64,000 nt of DNA from Platycnemis pennipes (Eukaryota; Arthropoda; Insecta; Odonata; Platycnemididae): contig OW121849.1 in the NCBI GenBank assembly GCA_933228895.1, positions 125,740,849-125,804,848 on the forward strand, read 5' to 3'. Below the pieces are notes generated by a model that saw only the letters and a program-made list of their open reading frames with translations, did no database searches and was not told where the DNA came from. The first letter of the stretch is position 1; each line of letters starts with the position of its first letter. Positions 12,780 through 23,434 of the stretch are shown one piece after another. The position numbers and the translations under genes are program-made.

Positions 12780-14029
12780 TGGGCCATTCAAACACAGCCC
12801 TACGATTTAAATATAATGGGTGGGGATGGCAAATGATATAGAGTAGGTATTTCTTTCAATTTTAATTCCGTTTTTCCTGCGTTAAAATGACATTATTAGA
12901 AAAATCCTGCCAAGATGACCATCAATTCATTTCAGTTCCGAAGTAATGCCATCTACTTTATCTTCACTTTTTCTCGATAGTAAAAATTCTGCCCCCGAAT
13001 GGATATTATCCCGCTGGAAGTACCTATACTTCCAGCGAAATGCTCGGAAAATTATATCAAAATGAGATTGCCGCGGAATTTCAGGGTATCGATCGTCCAC
13101 CTTCAATAAAAAAATTATTGATACATGAACATGCAAATTGTGGCCAGAACTCTCAGGAATACCTTACCATAAAAATTCTCATCTCACTAGTGTTTTTGAA
13201 TTCTTTAATTCACGGCAGAATGCTGAGATTCACGGATGAGCTCATATTGGTTTAATCAATATGCCTACAAAGAAATTAAATATCACAGAATTTAATTTGG
13301 TGGCTTAATTTATTTAGTGAACTATAGTTAGGTACATTTCGACAGTGTTCACCCTAATGAGCGAATATCTCGACTGATTTAGAGTATTCACAAACAAAAT
13401 CCTTATCAAAACCTGATAGTATCATTGAAGTGTTACCGTATTCACGTCACTTAGATAATATTCAAGCGTTATTTATTTATTATTTTTTTATGGGTGTTTT
13501 CAAGTCTGTTTCCGCACTAATAGGTGCTTCAGACCTGGAGGAAAGGTATAAGGATAGGAAAGGAAGGGATGGTGGTCCAAGCGTTATTTACCGTAGGCAC
13601 CGTAGGGATAAAATCATTTCACGAACGGTAAACAAGAAAGAGCTCCATGGTAACGAAGAGACCCGCCAAGCCCACACTAAATTTTAGTTGCGTATTCAGT
13701 TCATGAAATTCAGTTACTCAAGAAGCACAATTACAAAACCGCATGAGTGTCAATCAATTAAAACGCTCAACAAGTACTAAAAATGAACGAGGAAAGAGCT
13801 TGCCCGAGTAAGTAAAGCATGGTTCATTCATTATATCATGGGATTTTCGTAAATCGTAAATAACGCTTCCGTAAATAACTTCGTTTGTAAGAGAAATCTC
13901 CTATGGAGATAATTCCTGATACTGGGAAGTTACAGTGAACAACTACACTTATCATACCCTGAGGGAACGATCACCCATCCCCGGATGAACATATATGTAT
14001 TGCTATAGCAATACGTAATCCCCCCAAGA

Positions 14030-14130
14030 ACGGATCCCGGGGGATGAATCCCCCCGAAAACGATCATGTTCCAGGGGGAACGTGCAGGGAACCTATGTTC
14101 CAGGGGGGACGTTCCCGGGGGGAACGTGTT
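14030..14130. repeat. GGGGGAACG / CCCCC motif cluster
   Basis: Within 100 bp the motif GGGGGAACG or close variants occurs several times, together with its complement (CCCCCC, CGTTCCC). The core reads GTTCCCGGGGGGAAC at the right end. The pieces can pair with each other in several registers. The origin is unknown. Just upstream lies the palindrome GTATTGCTATAGCAATAC (13997-14014). Confidence 0.6.
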
Positions 14131-14863
14131 TTTCTATACTTGACCGAAGATTAAGCGTGAAAAGTATTATCTTTACCATGGATTCATTTCATTGATTGTA
14201 AATCATTCATTTATTGTGTATTTATACATGTTTTAGCGAATGCTTATGGGTAATTATAATGAATGGTAATTATGTGCTGGTTATAGTTTCCAAAGAAAGC
14301 CCCCTTGGGCTCAGTTCTCTTCTCCAACATTACCAAGAATACTTTGGCTCTTGAACTTTCCCCTCCGAAAAGTTTCCTCACCCAAAATCCCTGAGAACAG
14401 TCCCAGGGGGAAACTTCCAATAGGATAAATGATCCATTGTCCATGTTTTGTAATTTCATTTAATTCATAATTGGATTGACACCTCACAAACATGATAAGC
14501 CCTATGTGATCCTCAACTTTTGAGGATTAATTAGTCTCATAATATATGCATACTAATTAGTTTTCTCAAACAAGGAATAGAAAGGAAATTTTTCTTTCCT
14601 TCCAAACATTTCTATTGCAGAGTTTTGCCTTCACAGCTTCAATATTAAGTAAAGAATGGGGCAGTCAAGAAGGGGATTGTGGATCTCGCCAAACATCCTA
14701 TGTGTGCCTAAAGATCATTGTAAAATAATGAAGGTTAAATTGCTCATACAGACTTTTTTCTATGAAAACAAAAATTTTTACTCTGGGTGCATGATTCAAG
14801 CTAAAAAAATAACTTGTCTAAACTAAAAAATAACTAAATAACAAGCAAATGAAAATTTGTTGT

Positions 14864-14887
14864 GGGGGGGGGGGGGGGGGGGGGGGG
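14864..14887 (+). repeat. Poly-G tract, 24 G
   Basis: A single homopolymer of 24 G, followed by AAGGAGG. Its length may be a sequencing or assembly estimate. Confidence 0.9.
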
Positions 14888-15397
14888 AAGGAGGTTAAGT
14901 CTGGTGCAGCATAAATGGAAACAAATCAGCCTTGCCCATCCAGTGCCGACATGTTACAAATCTGATCATTGTTGGAATTGTTTGTAATTGAGCCTGACAT
15001 GGGCTTAGGGTGAGGAAAAAAAGAAAGATTTGGATGCATGCATTAGGAATATGGATGCATTAGGAATATGAATACTTTTGAAGTATGCCAAATGGAATTC
15101 CACCCCAAACCCAAGTATATTCAGGAAAATCAAATGATTCTCATAAAGAAAGGTAGTTTTAGCTCACTTCATTTCCATCCCACTTCTTCAGAAATGATAA
15201 AATATACTGGAACACCCAAATAACTACCGTCACCAAAATGGAAGAACATGAAGGACATAAAATGCCTCAACCTGATGGTTTACTTCAAAGATTGAATACA
15301 CAGGAGTGTTTATGTGTTCTGCCTAGTTGGATCATCTCTCCTTTTTAGAAAATCCAGATGTCAACAATGGACTAATCTGAATTGTCCTCACTTTCAG

Positions 15398-15614
15398 GGA
15401 AAATGATTGTGATAAACGGTATTTAGCATCAAAGATACGGTACTGTAAGCAGTTTAGAAAAGAAATAGATATGATGGTCAGCCTTCAACCATATGCCCTG
15501 GCAGGTGTTCGCATGCACAGAATGTTTTGTGCTGGTTTGAAAATGCCTAAAGTTGAAAGTAAACTCACATCTGAAGAGAGGAGAGCATTTAAGTTGCTGA
15601 TTTCGGTGCCATGA
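15398..15614 (+). CDS. Terminal coding exon of an unrecognised protein
   Basis: A splice acceptor (TCCTCACTTTCAG, ending at 15397) opens a 71-codon reading frame that closes with TGA at 15612-15614. The first base completes a codon from an upstream exon. The peptide begins ENDCDKRYLASKIRYC, contains a central SLQPYALAGVRMHRM segment with CAGLKMP after it, and ends KLLISVP. It is basic, helix-prone and free of low complexity, and it looks like a genuine protein end rather than chance. I do not recognise the family. The protein starts upstream, but I could not find its other exons in 1-15397. A noisy ORF or a transposon remnant remains possible. Confidence 0.5.
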
Positions 15615-16193
15615 AAAATATCCAATACTTTTTCTGCAGCACTATATTAAAAGTTAAGTAGTTATTTATATATTATTGATTACTTCCTGAATTAAATATC
15701 ATGATAATCAAAACAAGCATAAATGTTCCTGATAAATATTATTCCATGTTTGCAGGATCCATTTGAGATAAGATGTGACTAAACCCTTGCATAGATGCCA
15801 TTTCTCAAGAGGCACCTAGAAGCTAACAGCACAACAAATGATTAAAATATTCCAGATTACTTACAACTTAGTGGTGGCCTATCATGCTGAAGGATCGGAC
15901 AGCTTAATAATTTTAATAAAACTATGGCAGACTGGTTAGGTTGGATAGCTGGATTATATATTTCAAACTACTGTTGGAAATGTATTTTGTGACTTCAATT
16001 ATGAGACTTTGAAGTTAAAGAATTTTTTTCGATAGAAGTGAGAAGCATGTTTGGAGGCAGCATTGACTGCTAAAGCAATATACCATAAATGATGCATGTT
16101 ATATTACATAAATAAATAATTGACAAAAAGTAAAATCATTTCAGTAATGTGGAGATAATGTGGTCCCTAAATTCTCAGTAGATTTTCTACATT
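15615..16193. other. Non-coding interval between two convergent exons
   Basis: Probably the two 3' untranslated regions of the facing exons. AATAAA-type signals occur on + near 16107-16113. Nothing else is seen. Confidence 0.4.
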
Positions 16194-16481
16194 TCACACC
16201 TTATTAGGAATAGAGGTCACCAATGCGGTGAGTAGTACCCATAATATAACAAAAAGGAATAGCCTTGTAAATGAAATCCATTTCATCTTAAAGGAATTGC
16301 TGAGTAGCTTCACATATTCAATAAACATGTTAGCAAAGCAGGTTCTGGTCTGCAGCAGGGTGTTCATTAAGTGACTAGTGGAATAATTTGAGCAAGAATT
16401 TTCATGGTAGCATAAATGGTGCTGGTAAACAACTCCCATGAGAATTCCACCCAAGTGAAATTCCATCTGACTTATAGGTAC
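16194..16481 (-). CDS. Terminal coding exon, C-terminal membrane anchor, family unknown
   Basis: Read on the minus strand, an acceptor (AACCAAGCAG, AG at 16483-16482) opens an in-phase frame from GTA at 16481 to TGA at 16194-16196, giving 95 residues. The peptide starts VPISQMEFHLGGILMGVVYQ, has a cysteine-bearing middle (TLLQTRTCFANMF), and ends with a hydrophobic segment (LFLFVILWVLLTALVTS) four residues before the C-terminus. That layout fits a tail-anchored or single-pass membrane protein. It lies downstream of the CFAP20 paralogue on the same strand, but its upstream exons were not found. I do not recognise the family. Confidence 0.5.
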   Translation of the reverse strand, partial: VPISQMEFHLGGILMGVVYQHHLCYHENSCSNYSTSHLMNTLLQTRTCFANMFIEYVKLLSNSFKMKWISFTRLFLFVILWVLLTALVTSIPNKV

Positions 16482-16561
16482 CTGCTTGGTTACAATTTAA
16501 TCCAGTGAGCTTAGTTCTGTTTCTAATACATTTGATTTTGAGCATTAATATATACGCATTA

Positions 16562-16740
16562 CATTAACCACTCATGGAAGTGAAGGCGTTTCGGGTGCTC
16601 CACCGGGTCAAATCCTCCATCGCTGCCTGATGGAGCATGGAGGTAGCGATGGAGGATTTGACCCGGTGGAGCACCCGAAATGCCTTCACTTCCAGCGTAC
16701 GCCGGGAAAGCCTGCGATCTTTTTTCATTAACCACTCATG
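16562..16740. repeat. 149-bp foldback insert between 15-bp direct repeats
   Basis: CATTAACCACTCATG occurs at 16562-16576 and again at 16726-16740. Between them lie 149 bases. Most of this is an inverted repeat with 49-base arms (16576-16624 and 16645-16693), one mismatch and a 20-base loop. A single-copy piece containing AGCGTACGCCGGGAAAGCC follows, and the insert ends in TTTTTT. The flanking repeats look like target duplications of a retroposed or template-switched fragment. The source sequence is unknown. Confidence 0.85.
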
Positions 16741-16822
16741 TCGCATTACCAATTATGCTTCTTCCTCGGGAAAGGCCTTCTCAAACTTCTTCAAAGCTTA
16801 TTGTGATCACATGATAAATTAA

Positions 16823-17398
16823 TATGTAAGCCCATTGGAGAGGCTAAAATTTTAAACAAAATTTAATTCATACATCATCATCAAACCAAATCTCAATATG
16901 TTATAGCATTATGAAGGAAATCATCTTGCTTTAGGCACATAAAACAATAGAAGATATCTTGGTGATATATATTTCTTTCCAAACTAAGGAATTCACTCAT
17001 TAGCATCATTTTGGTTTAGGTGCATAAACCAACGACTAAAGGAGATGGTGTTCAAGTCCTTACAGTGATGTTTTAATTGACTTTTATTCAAATATAAAGT
17101 GAAAAAATTATATATTTTATGTGCAACAAGGGCTCATACCTATTTAGCTTACTATCTTTTTTGGAAAATGTACCCTGACCTGCAGATGAATGATGATCCA
17201 TGAACTTTATTCTGAATTGTAAATTCTGAATACACTGAATTGTAAAAATAAATCACTCCCATATTAAATATGCATAGGTAATTTAAAATTATAAAACCAA
17301 CAATAATTTTTGAAGTGAATTTAATGAAATTATTTTCATATTTTGGGTAAACAAGGAGTAATGACTGTAATATCCTAACCTTTGCCAGATCATTATAT
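16823..17398. other. Probable 3' UTR of the CFAP20 paralogue and spacer
   Basis: AT-rich sequence directly downstream, on -, of the stop codon at 17399. No exon is seen. Open frames here only read through from the terminal exon. Confidence 0.4.
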
Positions 17399-17599
17399 TC
17401 AATTTTTCCTTTTAATACGCCTGTTGTTTGAAAGTGGAACAAATAATTTAAAGTCATCTGGCAGTTCATCTTCAGTATACAACCGATCAGAAAAATAGAT
17501 GCGACGAATTCTACAATTAGCATGGATCTGAACACGAGATGTTTCCAAGTAGTTTGCACCATAGGCACGACGGGTGAAATCAGCTAGGTTAAACTGTAC
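17399..17599 (-). CDS. CFAP20 paralogue, exon 4
   Basis: Residues 132-197. Acceptor ATATTGCAG, then [14 protein letters not shown] and [17 protein letters not shown], both near-invariant in CFAP20. The tail after LFVP is basic and lineage-specific. Confidence 0.9.
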   Translation of the reverse strand, partial: VQFNLADFTRRAYGANYLETSRVQIHANCRIRRIYFSDRLYTEDELPDDFKLFVPLSNNRRIKRKN

Positions 17600-20500
17600 C
17601 TGCAATATTTTGGTATGTTTTAGTTAAAGGCCACCGAAGTCTAGCATTTCATGAATGCATATTTCATCTATCATTTTGCTACTTTCAAATATATTTTGAT
17701 TGAAGATAAATAATTAAAATGCCTCCCACCTCTTACACCATGCCAACATAAGCAAAACTTTTCAGAACCAACAAATAATACTCAAAATTATATCTTGAAA
17801 GAGTTACTCGATATATTATTAAAGTCAACCCACAACAGAGATAGGGGCTTCATTTCGCAGAAAACTCATGATTAAAATTATAATGAAATATTCTATAAAG
17901 TTGGTTGAATATGAAAATTACTAAAAAATGCTCAATTCACAAAGGTATGGGCACAATTCCATAATCTAATGTACCAACCATATATATGTACAACTTCTGA
18001 GTAGCAACATATCAATGTGATCCCTACCAGTGTTTTCAATGAAATTTGCTCATTAATGAGTGCTCCAATCAGAACAAATGATCTTCATTATGGTAGGCAT
18101 ACAGCATTATGTCAACCTGTCTGATTCCATTAAATTTTCAATTTGGCTGTCAGTCCTCAAGCAATTATTTCATAAGCCTCAAAGGTAAGAAAATTGAATA
18201 TGTAGCATACAAAGATTAGAGAAATTTAAGACTGATTCCAAAAAAACTCTGCATTTTGACACTATCTACATATTTCATCAGCCTATTTTATAAGGAATGC
18301 AAAATTGAGGTATCTCAAGCCCTGTCTCAATTCTTTCACTGTCTCACTCTCCAAAAGTAGGGAAGGACTGGCGCCAAACAAATATTAACTAAAATAAATA
18401 AATATTACTTCTTCATGCCCAAAATGACAATGTATAGTAATAATTGAAATATATTTCAGTTTTATCTAATTTAATATTCTGGCATCCCCCGTGGGGATTT
18501 CATTTCTCAGATGTCCGCTTATGTATGTTGCCACTAAATGAGAAAATTAAATATAGCACTTTCCTTTTTCCTATACAGTAATAGACAATTCTGCCACAAA
18601 CACTCTTACCTCTTTTGCTCCAGTTTACTCACAGTGTAAGTAACATTTTGGTAAAGAGACAAGTAGTCAGGTTGCAGGTATAGGTACATATTAATTATTA
18701 CCCCACTTAATTAGTCACTCAATAAACTTCTAACAATAATCATGCTCTGAAATATGTAATGTTTATTCAAAATATCTCAAATGAGTTTTCAGAATATCAA
18801 ACCCTTGAACCACTGAGCTCAATGCGTTGAATATTAATACAGTGGTACCTTGAGGTACAAGTTTAATTTGTTCCATGACCGAACTCGTAAGTCAAAATAG
18901 TCGTATCTCAAATCAATTTTCCCCATTGACATTAATAGAAATGTGATTAGTTCATGCCAGACCCCGAAAAAGTATCCAAAAGTTTTTTAAAATGTTTTCA
19001 ACATAAAAAAATATATTTATAATGAACAAACATTGTGTACAAACAAAATGAAACCTAATAAAAGATAATTTAAAGAAATAAACACATTGGCAAATCGATT
19101 AGTGTATGGTACGTACGTATTGATTTTTTCTTTTCCCTAACTTTTGCTTCACTTATCCCTCTTCAGTAGTTTTTTCTTTTTTATTACACTTTCATCTGCA
19201 GGGAGTTTCAATAGAAACCTGTCCAAGGGGCTTTGTTTCTTTCTCCCGTTTAGAATGTTTCTGGAATGAGTTAGGCAAGTGTCATTAAATAGCGCCAATC
19301 CACGTTCAGTTGCAACCTTTTCAGGGTGGTTCTTTTCAACAAAGTCCAAAACTTTTTCCCACATTGCCAACACTTCCTTTATCTCACTTGAAGAGATAAC
19401 CTCCTCCACTTCTGGCTCCTTTGCAATCTCCTGCAGAAATTCCAATTGTTGCTGTGTCTATAGTTCAGCCACCTCTTTTGTCATCAGTTCCTTGGAATAT
19501 GCTTTGACAAGCTCTTTGAAATCTTCCTCATCTACTTCCAGGCCCATGGACCTTCCGATATACACAATCTCTTCCAGTATTTCCTGTTCAGGTCCAAATA
19601 CTTTAATATCCCTTTCAGTCACAGCCTCAGGCCTCAGTTTTTTTCCAAGCAGATATCAAGGGCCTTTCTGTAACACCCTGCCAGGCCATATCAATAATTT
19701 TGAGGCACATGATAATGTTGCAGTGGTCCTTCCAGAACTCTCAAAGGGTGAGGTTTGTGCTCTCCGTAACCTCAAAGCAGCATTGAAACATGTGTTTGGT
19801 AAAAATTTTCTTGAAATAGGAGATCACCCGTTGGTCCATGGGCTGTAAAATAGAGGTGGTGTTGGGTGGAAGGTAGAGAACCTTTATAAAGTTGAACTCT
19901 TCTACGATGTCGTCCTCAAGGTTTAGCAGGCGGCAAATATAGTTATTGGTGGCAAGTGGGTAGCATTGTTGAGGACAAGAGGGGCTTGCAGGGATAATTC
20001 ATTGACCTCAAGGTATTTCTTAATGCCAGGACCAAAGACCAAGTTGACCCACTCCACAAAAAACTTCCTGGTGACCCACGCCTTTGGGTTTGCCCTCCAC
20101 ATAACCTGTAGCTTCTCTTTTATTACCTTATGTGTCTTGAAGACTCTGAGGTTTTCTGAGTGGTATACGAGCAGCGGCTTGACCTTGCAGTAGCCACTCG
20201 AATTTGCACACAGTGCGAGAGTCAACCTATCCTTCATGGGCTTGTGACCTGGCATCTTCTTTTCTTCTGCCTTTATATAAGTTTTGCTTGGCAGTTTCTT
20301 CCAGAAGAGTCCTGTCTCATCACAGTTGAACACTTGTTGGGGATGTATCCAATCAATGCAGCACAAGTTTTCACAAATTCCTCAGTCACCATAGAATCAG
20401 AGCTCGCTGCCTCCCTGTGCCTGACAACAGAGTGGATACATACCAGTCCTTTTTCAAAAATTTTCAAACCACCCCTGACTGGCTTTGAACTGCTCCTGTG

Positions 20501-23434
20501 CTGAAGTACCTGGGCTCTGCTCCAGCAAATCTGTGTAAATGACTCGTGCCTTCTCACAATTTATACTCTCAGTCACAGTGTCTCCAGCGAGCTGCTTCTC
20601 TGTCAACCACAAAAGCAGCAGATTCTCCAAAAGCTTTGAACTGCTCCTGTGCTAAAGTACCTGGGCTCTGCTCCAGCAAATCTGCATAAATGACTCGTGC
20701 CTTCTCACAATTTATACTCTCAGTCACAGTGTCTCCAGCGAGCTGCTTCTCTGTCAACCACAAAAGCAGCAGATTCTCCATCTTTTCATGGACAGAGTTG
20801 TGTAGCTTTGAACTAATTTTAACACCCTTAGGAGTAGTTATAGCCTTTATCGAGTCCTACTGTTGTAGTCAACCTACTAGGTTGGCTAACGTGTATGGAG
20901 TAGGTGTGAGTTGGCCACCCTGGGTCTGTGTACTTCCGGCAAACCCGACAAAAGAAATTAACTAAATAACTACTAAAGTTCCAAAAAAACACAAAATTAA
21001 AATACCTCGACAGGGATGCTTCTGCAGCGAAGTGAACACGTGAATTGAGCATGGAAGACTCACAAATCTAAGCAGTGGCTCGCTATGCCAACTGGCTGCG
21101 ATGTCACTTACGCTGGCTAGTATCTCAAATTTTGACTCATATCTCAGGCAAAAACTGGATCCTAGTGATGGCTTGTATCTCAAATAACACGTATGTCAGG
21201 GCACTCGTATCTCTAGGTACCACTGTATTAGTATCATTTATACAGTAACAAATTAGTGGTCCTGTTTATACAGTAACAAATTAGTGGTCCTGGAGTATAA
21301 CAAGGAGCAACTTTTCTGCTCTATTTCTTTTCCTTATAATTTTTTCTTTGTTCTGGATTAATGAATTCCTTTATCCACACTTCTTGCCAATCTATATATC
21401 TTTCTGCTCCTCTTGGACATAATTCAAGTGGATTCTCTTCTAACATTACATGCTAAGTTAATTTTGTGCTAATATTTACTATAGACTTGACTTGCTTCAA
21501 TATGACTTGAATGGTTTTTCTCCAAAGGGAGAGGTAAGAGGCAAGTGAGCTGTGCGCGTTCAAGCAAGGGTAGAGTGAGGGTAACGCTACTCCTCCCTTA
21601 CATTCTACAGTGGGTAGGACGGAGGTAAGCGGGGGGTAGCCGTGAGAACACCAAAGAATGTACATGAAAGGTATGCCTCCATGGAGTGTAAAGAGGGTGG
21701 AGAGCTACACTCCACAAGTATCCAGGGGAGGGGTCAAAGCCTTGGAGAACTGAACTAGATAGACTAGTCTTTTCATTGGAGGGGTGTGGGTAAGGAGGGC
21801 AAGACCATGGCAACCACCCCCCTAAACATGAGGTCTGGGTCCACCCCTGTCTATGGGGTGTAGTACCATCCCTCAACACTCCACCTACTCACCATGGAGG
21901 AGATTATTTTTTCCAGGGAAGCAAGACAGAAGTCTACTGTAACCTTGCAGCACTTATAGCTACATAATAGAATTTAGTCAATGCAGGTATGTTGGAGAAT
22001 TAAAAAAGCAGCATTAAATGAGGGTGGTAATATAATTAAAGACTTTTTTAGCACTCACATGCTAAAATATTCATCAACATGCTCATCATTTGCTGTCACC
22101 CTGAATATTTTCATTAAGAAAATTGGCAGCCTTGAGGATTCTTGGTTAAAATTCAGTGCAAAGGTAAGGAATCCTATAGTTGCACTTGCCTTGGGCCTCG
22201 CACTATTGCTACCAACATTGCCAAGTTACAAGAGTCCTGCAGCAAAGTTGGCACACTCCATGTAGGTTAAGTACAACTTGTACCGAGCGTGACAATAATG
22301 GCAAACTTGCAACAGGCTTGCATCTAGATTGTCAATCTTGGCAAGCCATACACACCTCAAGAAAAAATAAAATGTTAACTGCTATTTTGTGTTTTCAAAT
22401 ACAGTAATATTTACTAGGTAAAATATGCATTTCTCAACCATTCAGGGGGCTATACTAATCTTAGAATCAATAGCAGTTTATTCATGAATGGAAACAGCAT
22501 TCCAGTTCACTGCAATTCTTCGTGTTAAATCTATGAAAGTAGTGCAGTGTCACAATAGGTTAATAGAGTTACAACACAGCTCAAATCAGTATCAATACAG
22601 GTCTGAGCAACACAGTACCAACCTAGTGAAAGCAAGGCAGTGTCAACAATCACAGTTGCAAGTAAGTGGTTGATTACACTTCTGTATTCAAAGCAGAGGA
22701 AATGAGTTTCAAATCAGTTTCAGTTGATATTTGAATGTGTGTTTGGTCAAAATACAGATGTATACTTATAGCAAAAACAATATTTACCATATTCCACGAT
22801 GCTGTCAAACCCAATGGCATAGAGCAAGTGAATGGATTTACCCTTGTTGAAGACTGGTAATTACTAAATCGGAAGCGTCTCTTCATGCGCTTGTCATCGA
22901 GAATCTTTTTATTAAATTTTAAGTTTTTCATTGATTGAGGCATGAAAAAAAGCGAAACACACATAACAGAGTTCTATCAAACTAAATATTAATTTACTAA
23001 CAGTAAAGTAACTGTCTCCATTTTCTCTGTACAAGAGATCATGTAGTGGATTTTAAAAAAGTATATACAACTTACTTGTATTTCAAAAGTGAAATATTTC
23101 TTCAAATTTTTTATTATCATTATTAAAAATGGCAACCTTATGCCCAAGGAAGCCTTTGGGTCAGCAGGACACGAAATATATGTCGTTGCCACGTTTACTC
23201 CCCTAAGTTCAAGAACTAATGACTTAACATCTTCATCTGTAACACGCTTTATGTGGCCATTACGAACCTATTTCAGACAGACAACAAGTTGAAATATAAT
23301 TCAAATTTAATAAAAAAATATGGACCAAAATTACTTTGATTGTACTGAACAGTTTTTTGCCACATCATCAACGGATTCAAACCGATGCTGTAGAAGATGG
23401 AAACAAATCCGCTTTGATACGTGTTTTTAAACAT
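17399..23434 (-). CDS. CFAP20/BUG22 paralogue, diverged, 197 residues
   Basis: CFAP20 (BUG22) is a small protein of cilia, basal bodies and centrioles that helps tubulin modification and inner-junction structure. Four exons join in frame: 23434-23351 (28 codons), 23267-23076 (64), 22904-22788 (39) and 17599-17399 (66 plus stop). The protein starts [10 protein letters not shown], like every CFAP20, and keeps [12 protein letters not shown], NLKKYFTF and [12 protein letters not shown] signatures. It then ends in a basic tail (NNRRIKRKN) absent from the neighbour at 23895. By hand, 24 of 39 residues match that neighbour in exon 3 and 47 of 59 in exon 4. Two intron positions are shared and one (after residue 28) is extra, with a weak donor, GTTCAG. 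All frames are open, so it is probably functional and specialised. The two genes diverge from a 460-bp spacer. Confidence 0.88.
19149..20965 (-). pseudogene. Tigger-type transposase (CENP-B-like HTH plus DDE), broken
   Basis: Minus-strand pieces in changing frames. 19923-20366 encodes the DDE catalytic region, with [19 protein letters not shown] containing the first catalytic Asp, then [13 protein letters not shown], and later VLNNATH where VLDNAPAH is usual, so the second acidic residue is lost. 19149-19445 carries the acidic C-terminal tail with the SPLDRFL motif. The N-terminal part includes an internal 151-bp tandem duplication. Not functional. Confidence 0.85.
20482..20780. repeat. Tandem duplication, 151-bp period, two copies
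   Basis: The segment starting GCTTTGAACTGCTCCTGTGC at 20482 recurs at 20633 with only a few changes. Both copies run to AGCAGCAGATTCTCCA. It lies inside the transposase of the Tigger element, so it happened within the transposon or after its insertion. Confidence 0.9.
21237..21292. repeat. Perfect 28-bp tandem duplication
   Basis: The unit starting TTTATACAGTAACAAATTAG is present twice, back to back and identical, just outside the right end of the Tigger element. Confidence 0.93.
21293..22787. other. Remainder of CFAP20-paralogue intron
   Basis: Contains a GC-rich patch (about 21530-21900) with many short direct and inverted repeats that I cannot assign, then AT-rich sequence. No exon is seen. 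Confidence 0.4.
22788..22904 (-). CDS. CFAP20 paralogue, exon 3
   Basis: Residues 93-131, starting [13 protein letters not shown] and ending ASWNM. Thirty-nine codons, exactly the size of exon 2 of the + strand gene. This is the most diverged part, with the usual RLDDGWNQ changed to GLTASWNM. Confidence 0.88.
23076..23267 (-). CDS. CFAP20 paralogue, exon 2
   Basis: Residues 29-92, from VRNGHIKRV to KKYFTFEIQ. Acceptor GAAATAG, donor GTAAGT. Together with exon 1 it equals the single first exon of the + strand gene, codon for codon in length. Confidence 0.88.
23351..23434 (-). CDS. CFAP20 paralogue, exon 1
   Basis: Residues 1-28, starting at ATG 23434-23432. The boundary after WQKT is placed by alignment to [11 protein letters not shown] of CFAP20. 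The donor there is GTTCAG, weaker than the GTAAGT of the next intron. A GTAATT further on would shift the frame. Confidence 0.78.

Larger units (their letters stand above)
12780..15397. other. Non-coding interval with small hairpins and a G tract
   Basis: Contains a 10-bp stem, 4-nt loop hairpin at 13013-13036, an 18-bp perfect palindrome at 13997-14014, a cluster of GGGGGAACG-type motifs at 14030-14130, and an uninterrupted run of 24 G at 14864-14887. No coding exon is convincing. If the + exon at 15398 is real, part of this is likely its upstream intron. Confidence 0.4.
18840..21225 (-). mobile_element. Tigger/pogo DNA transposon, 2386 bp
   Basis: Begins CAGTGGTACCTTGAGGTAC and ends with the inverted GGTACCACTG, flanked by TA on both sides (18838-18839, 21226-21227), as in the Tc1/mariner superfamily. 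Terminal similarity extends further inward, with CTCGTA and TATCTCAAAT present in both ends. It sits in the last intron of the CFAP20 paralogue with its own coding strand the same as the gene. Confidence 0.88.

Noticed and set aside
17152..17568. 138-codon minus frame overlapping the CFAP20-paralogue last exon
   Set aside because: It uses a different frame from the conserved exon and continues into the 3' UTR. It is a shadow.
19279..19848. 189-codon + strand frame
   Set aside because: It is antisense to the broken Tigger transposase on -, whose motifs are recognisable. The + product is Ser-rich and has no family resemblance.
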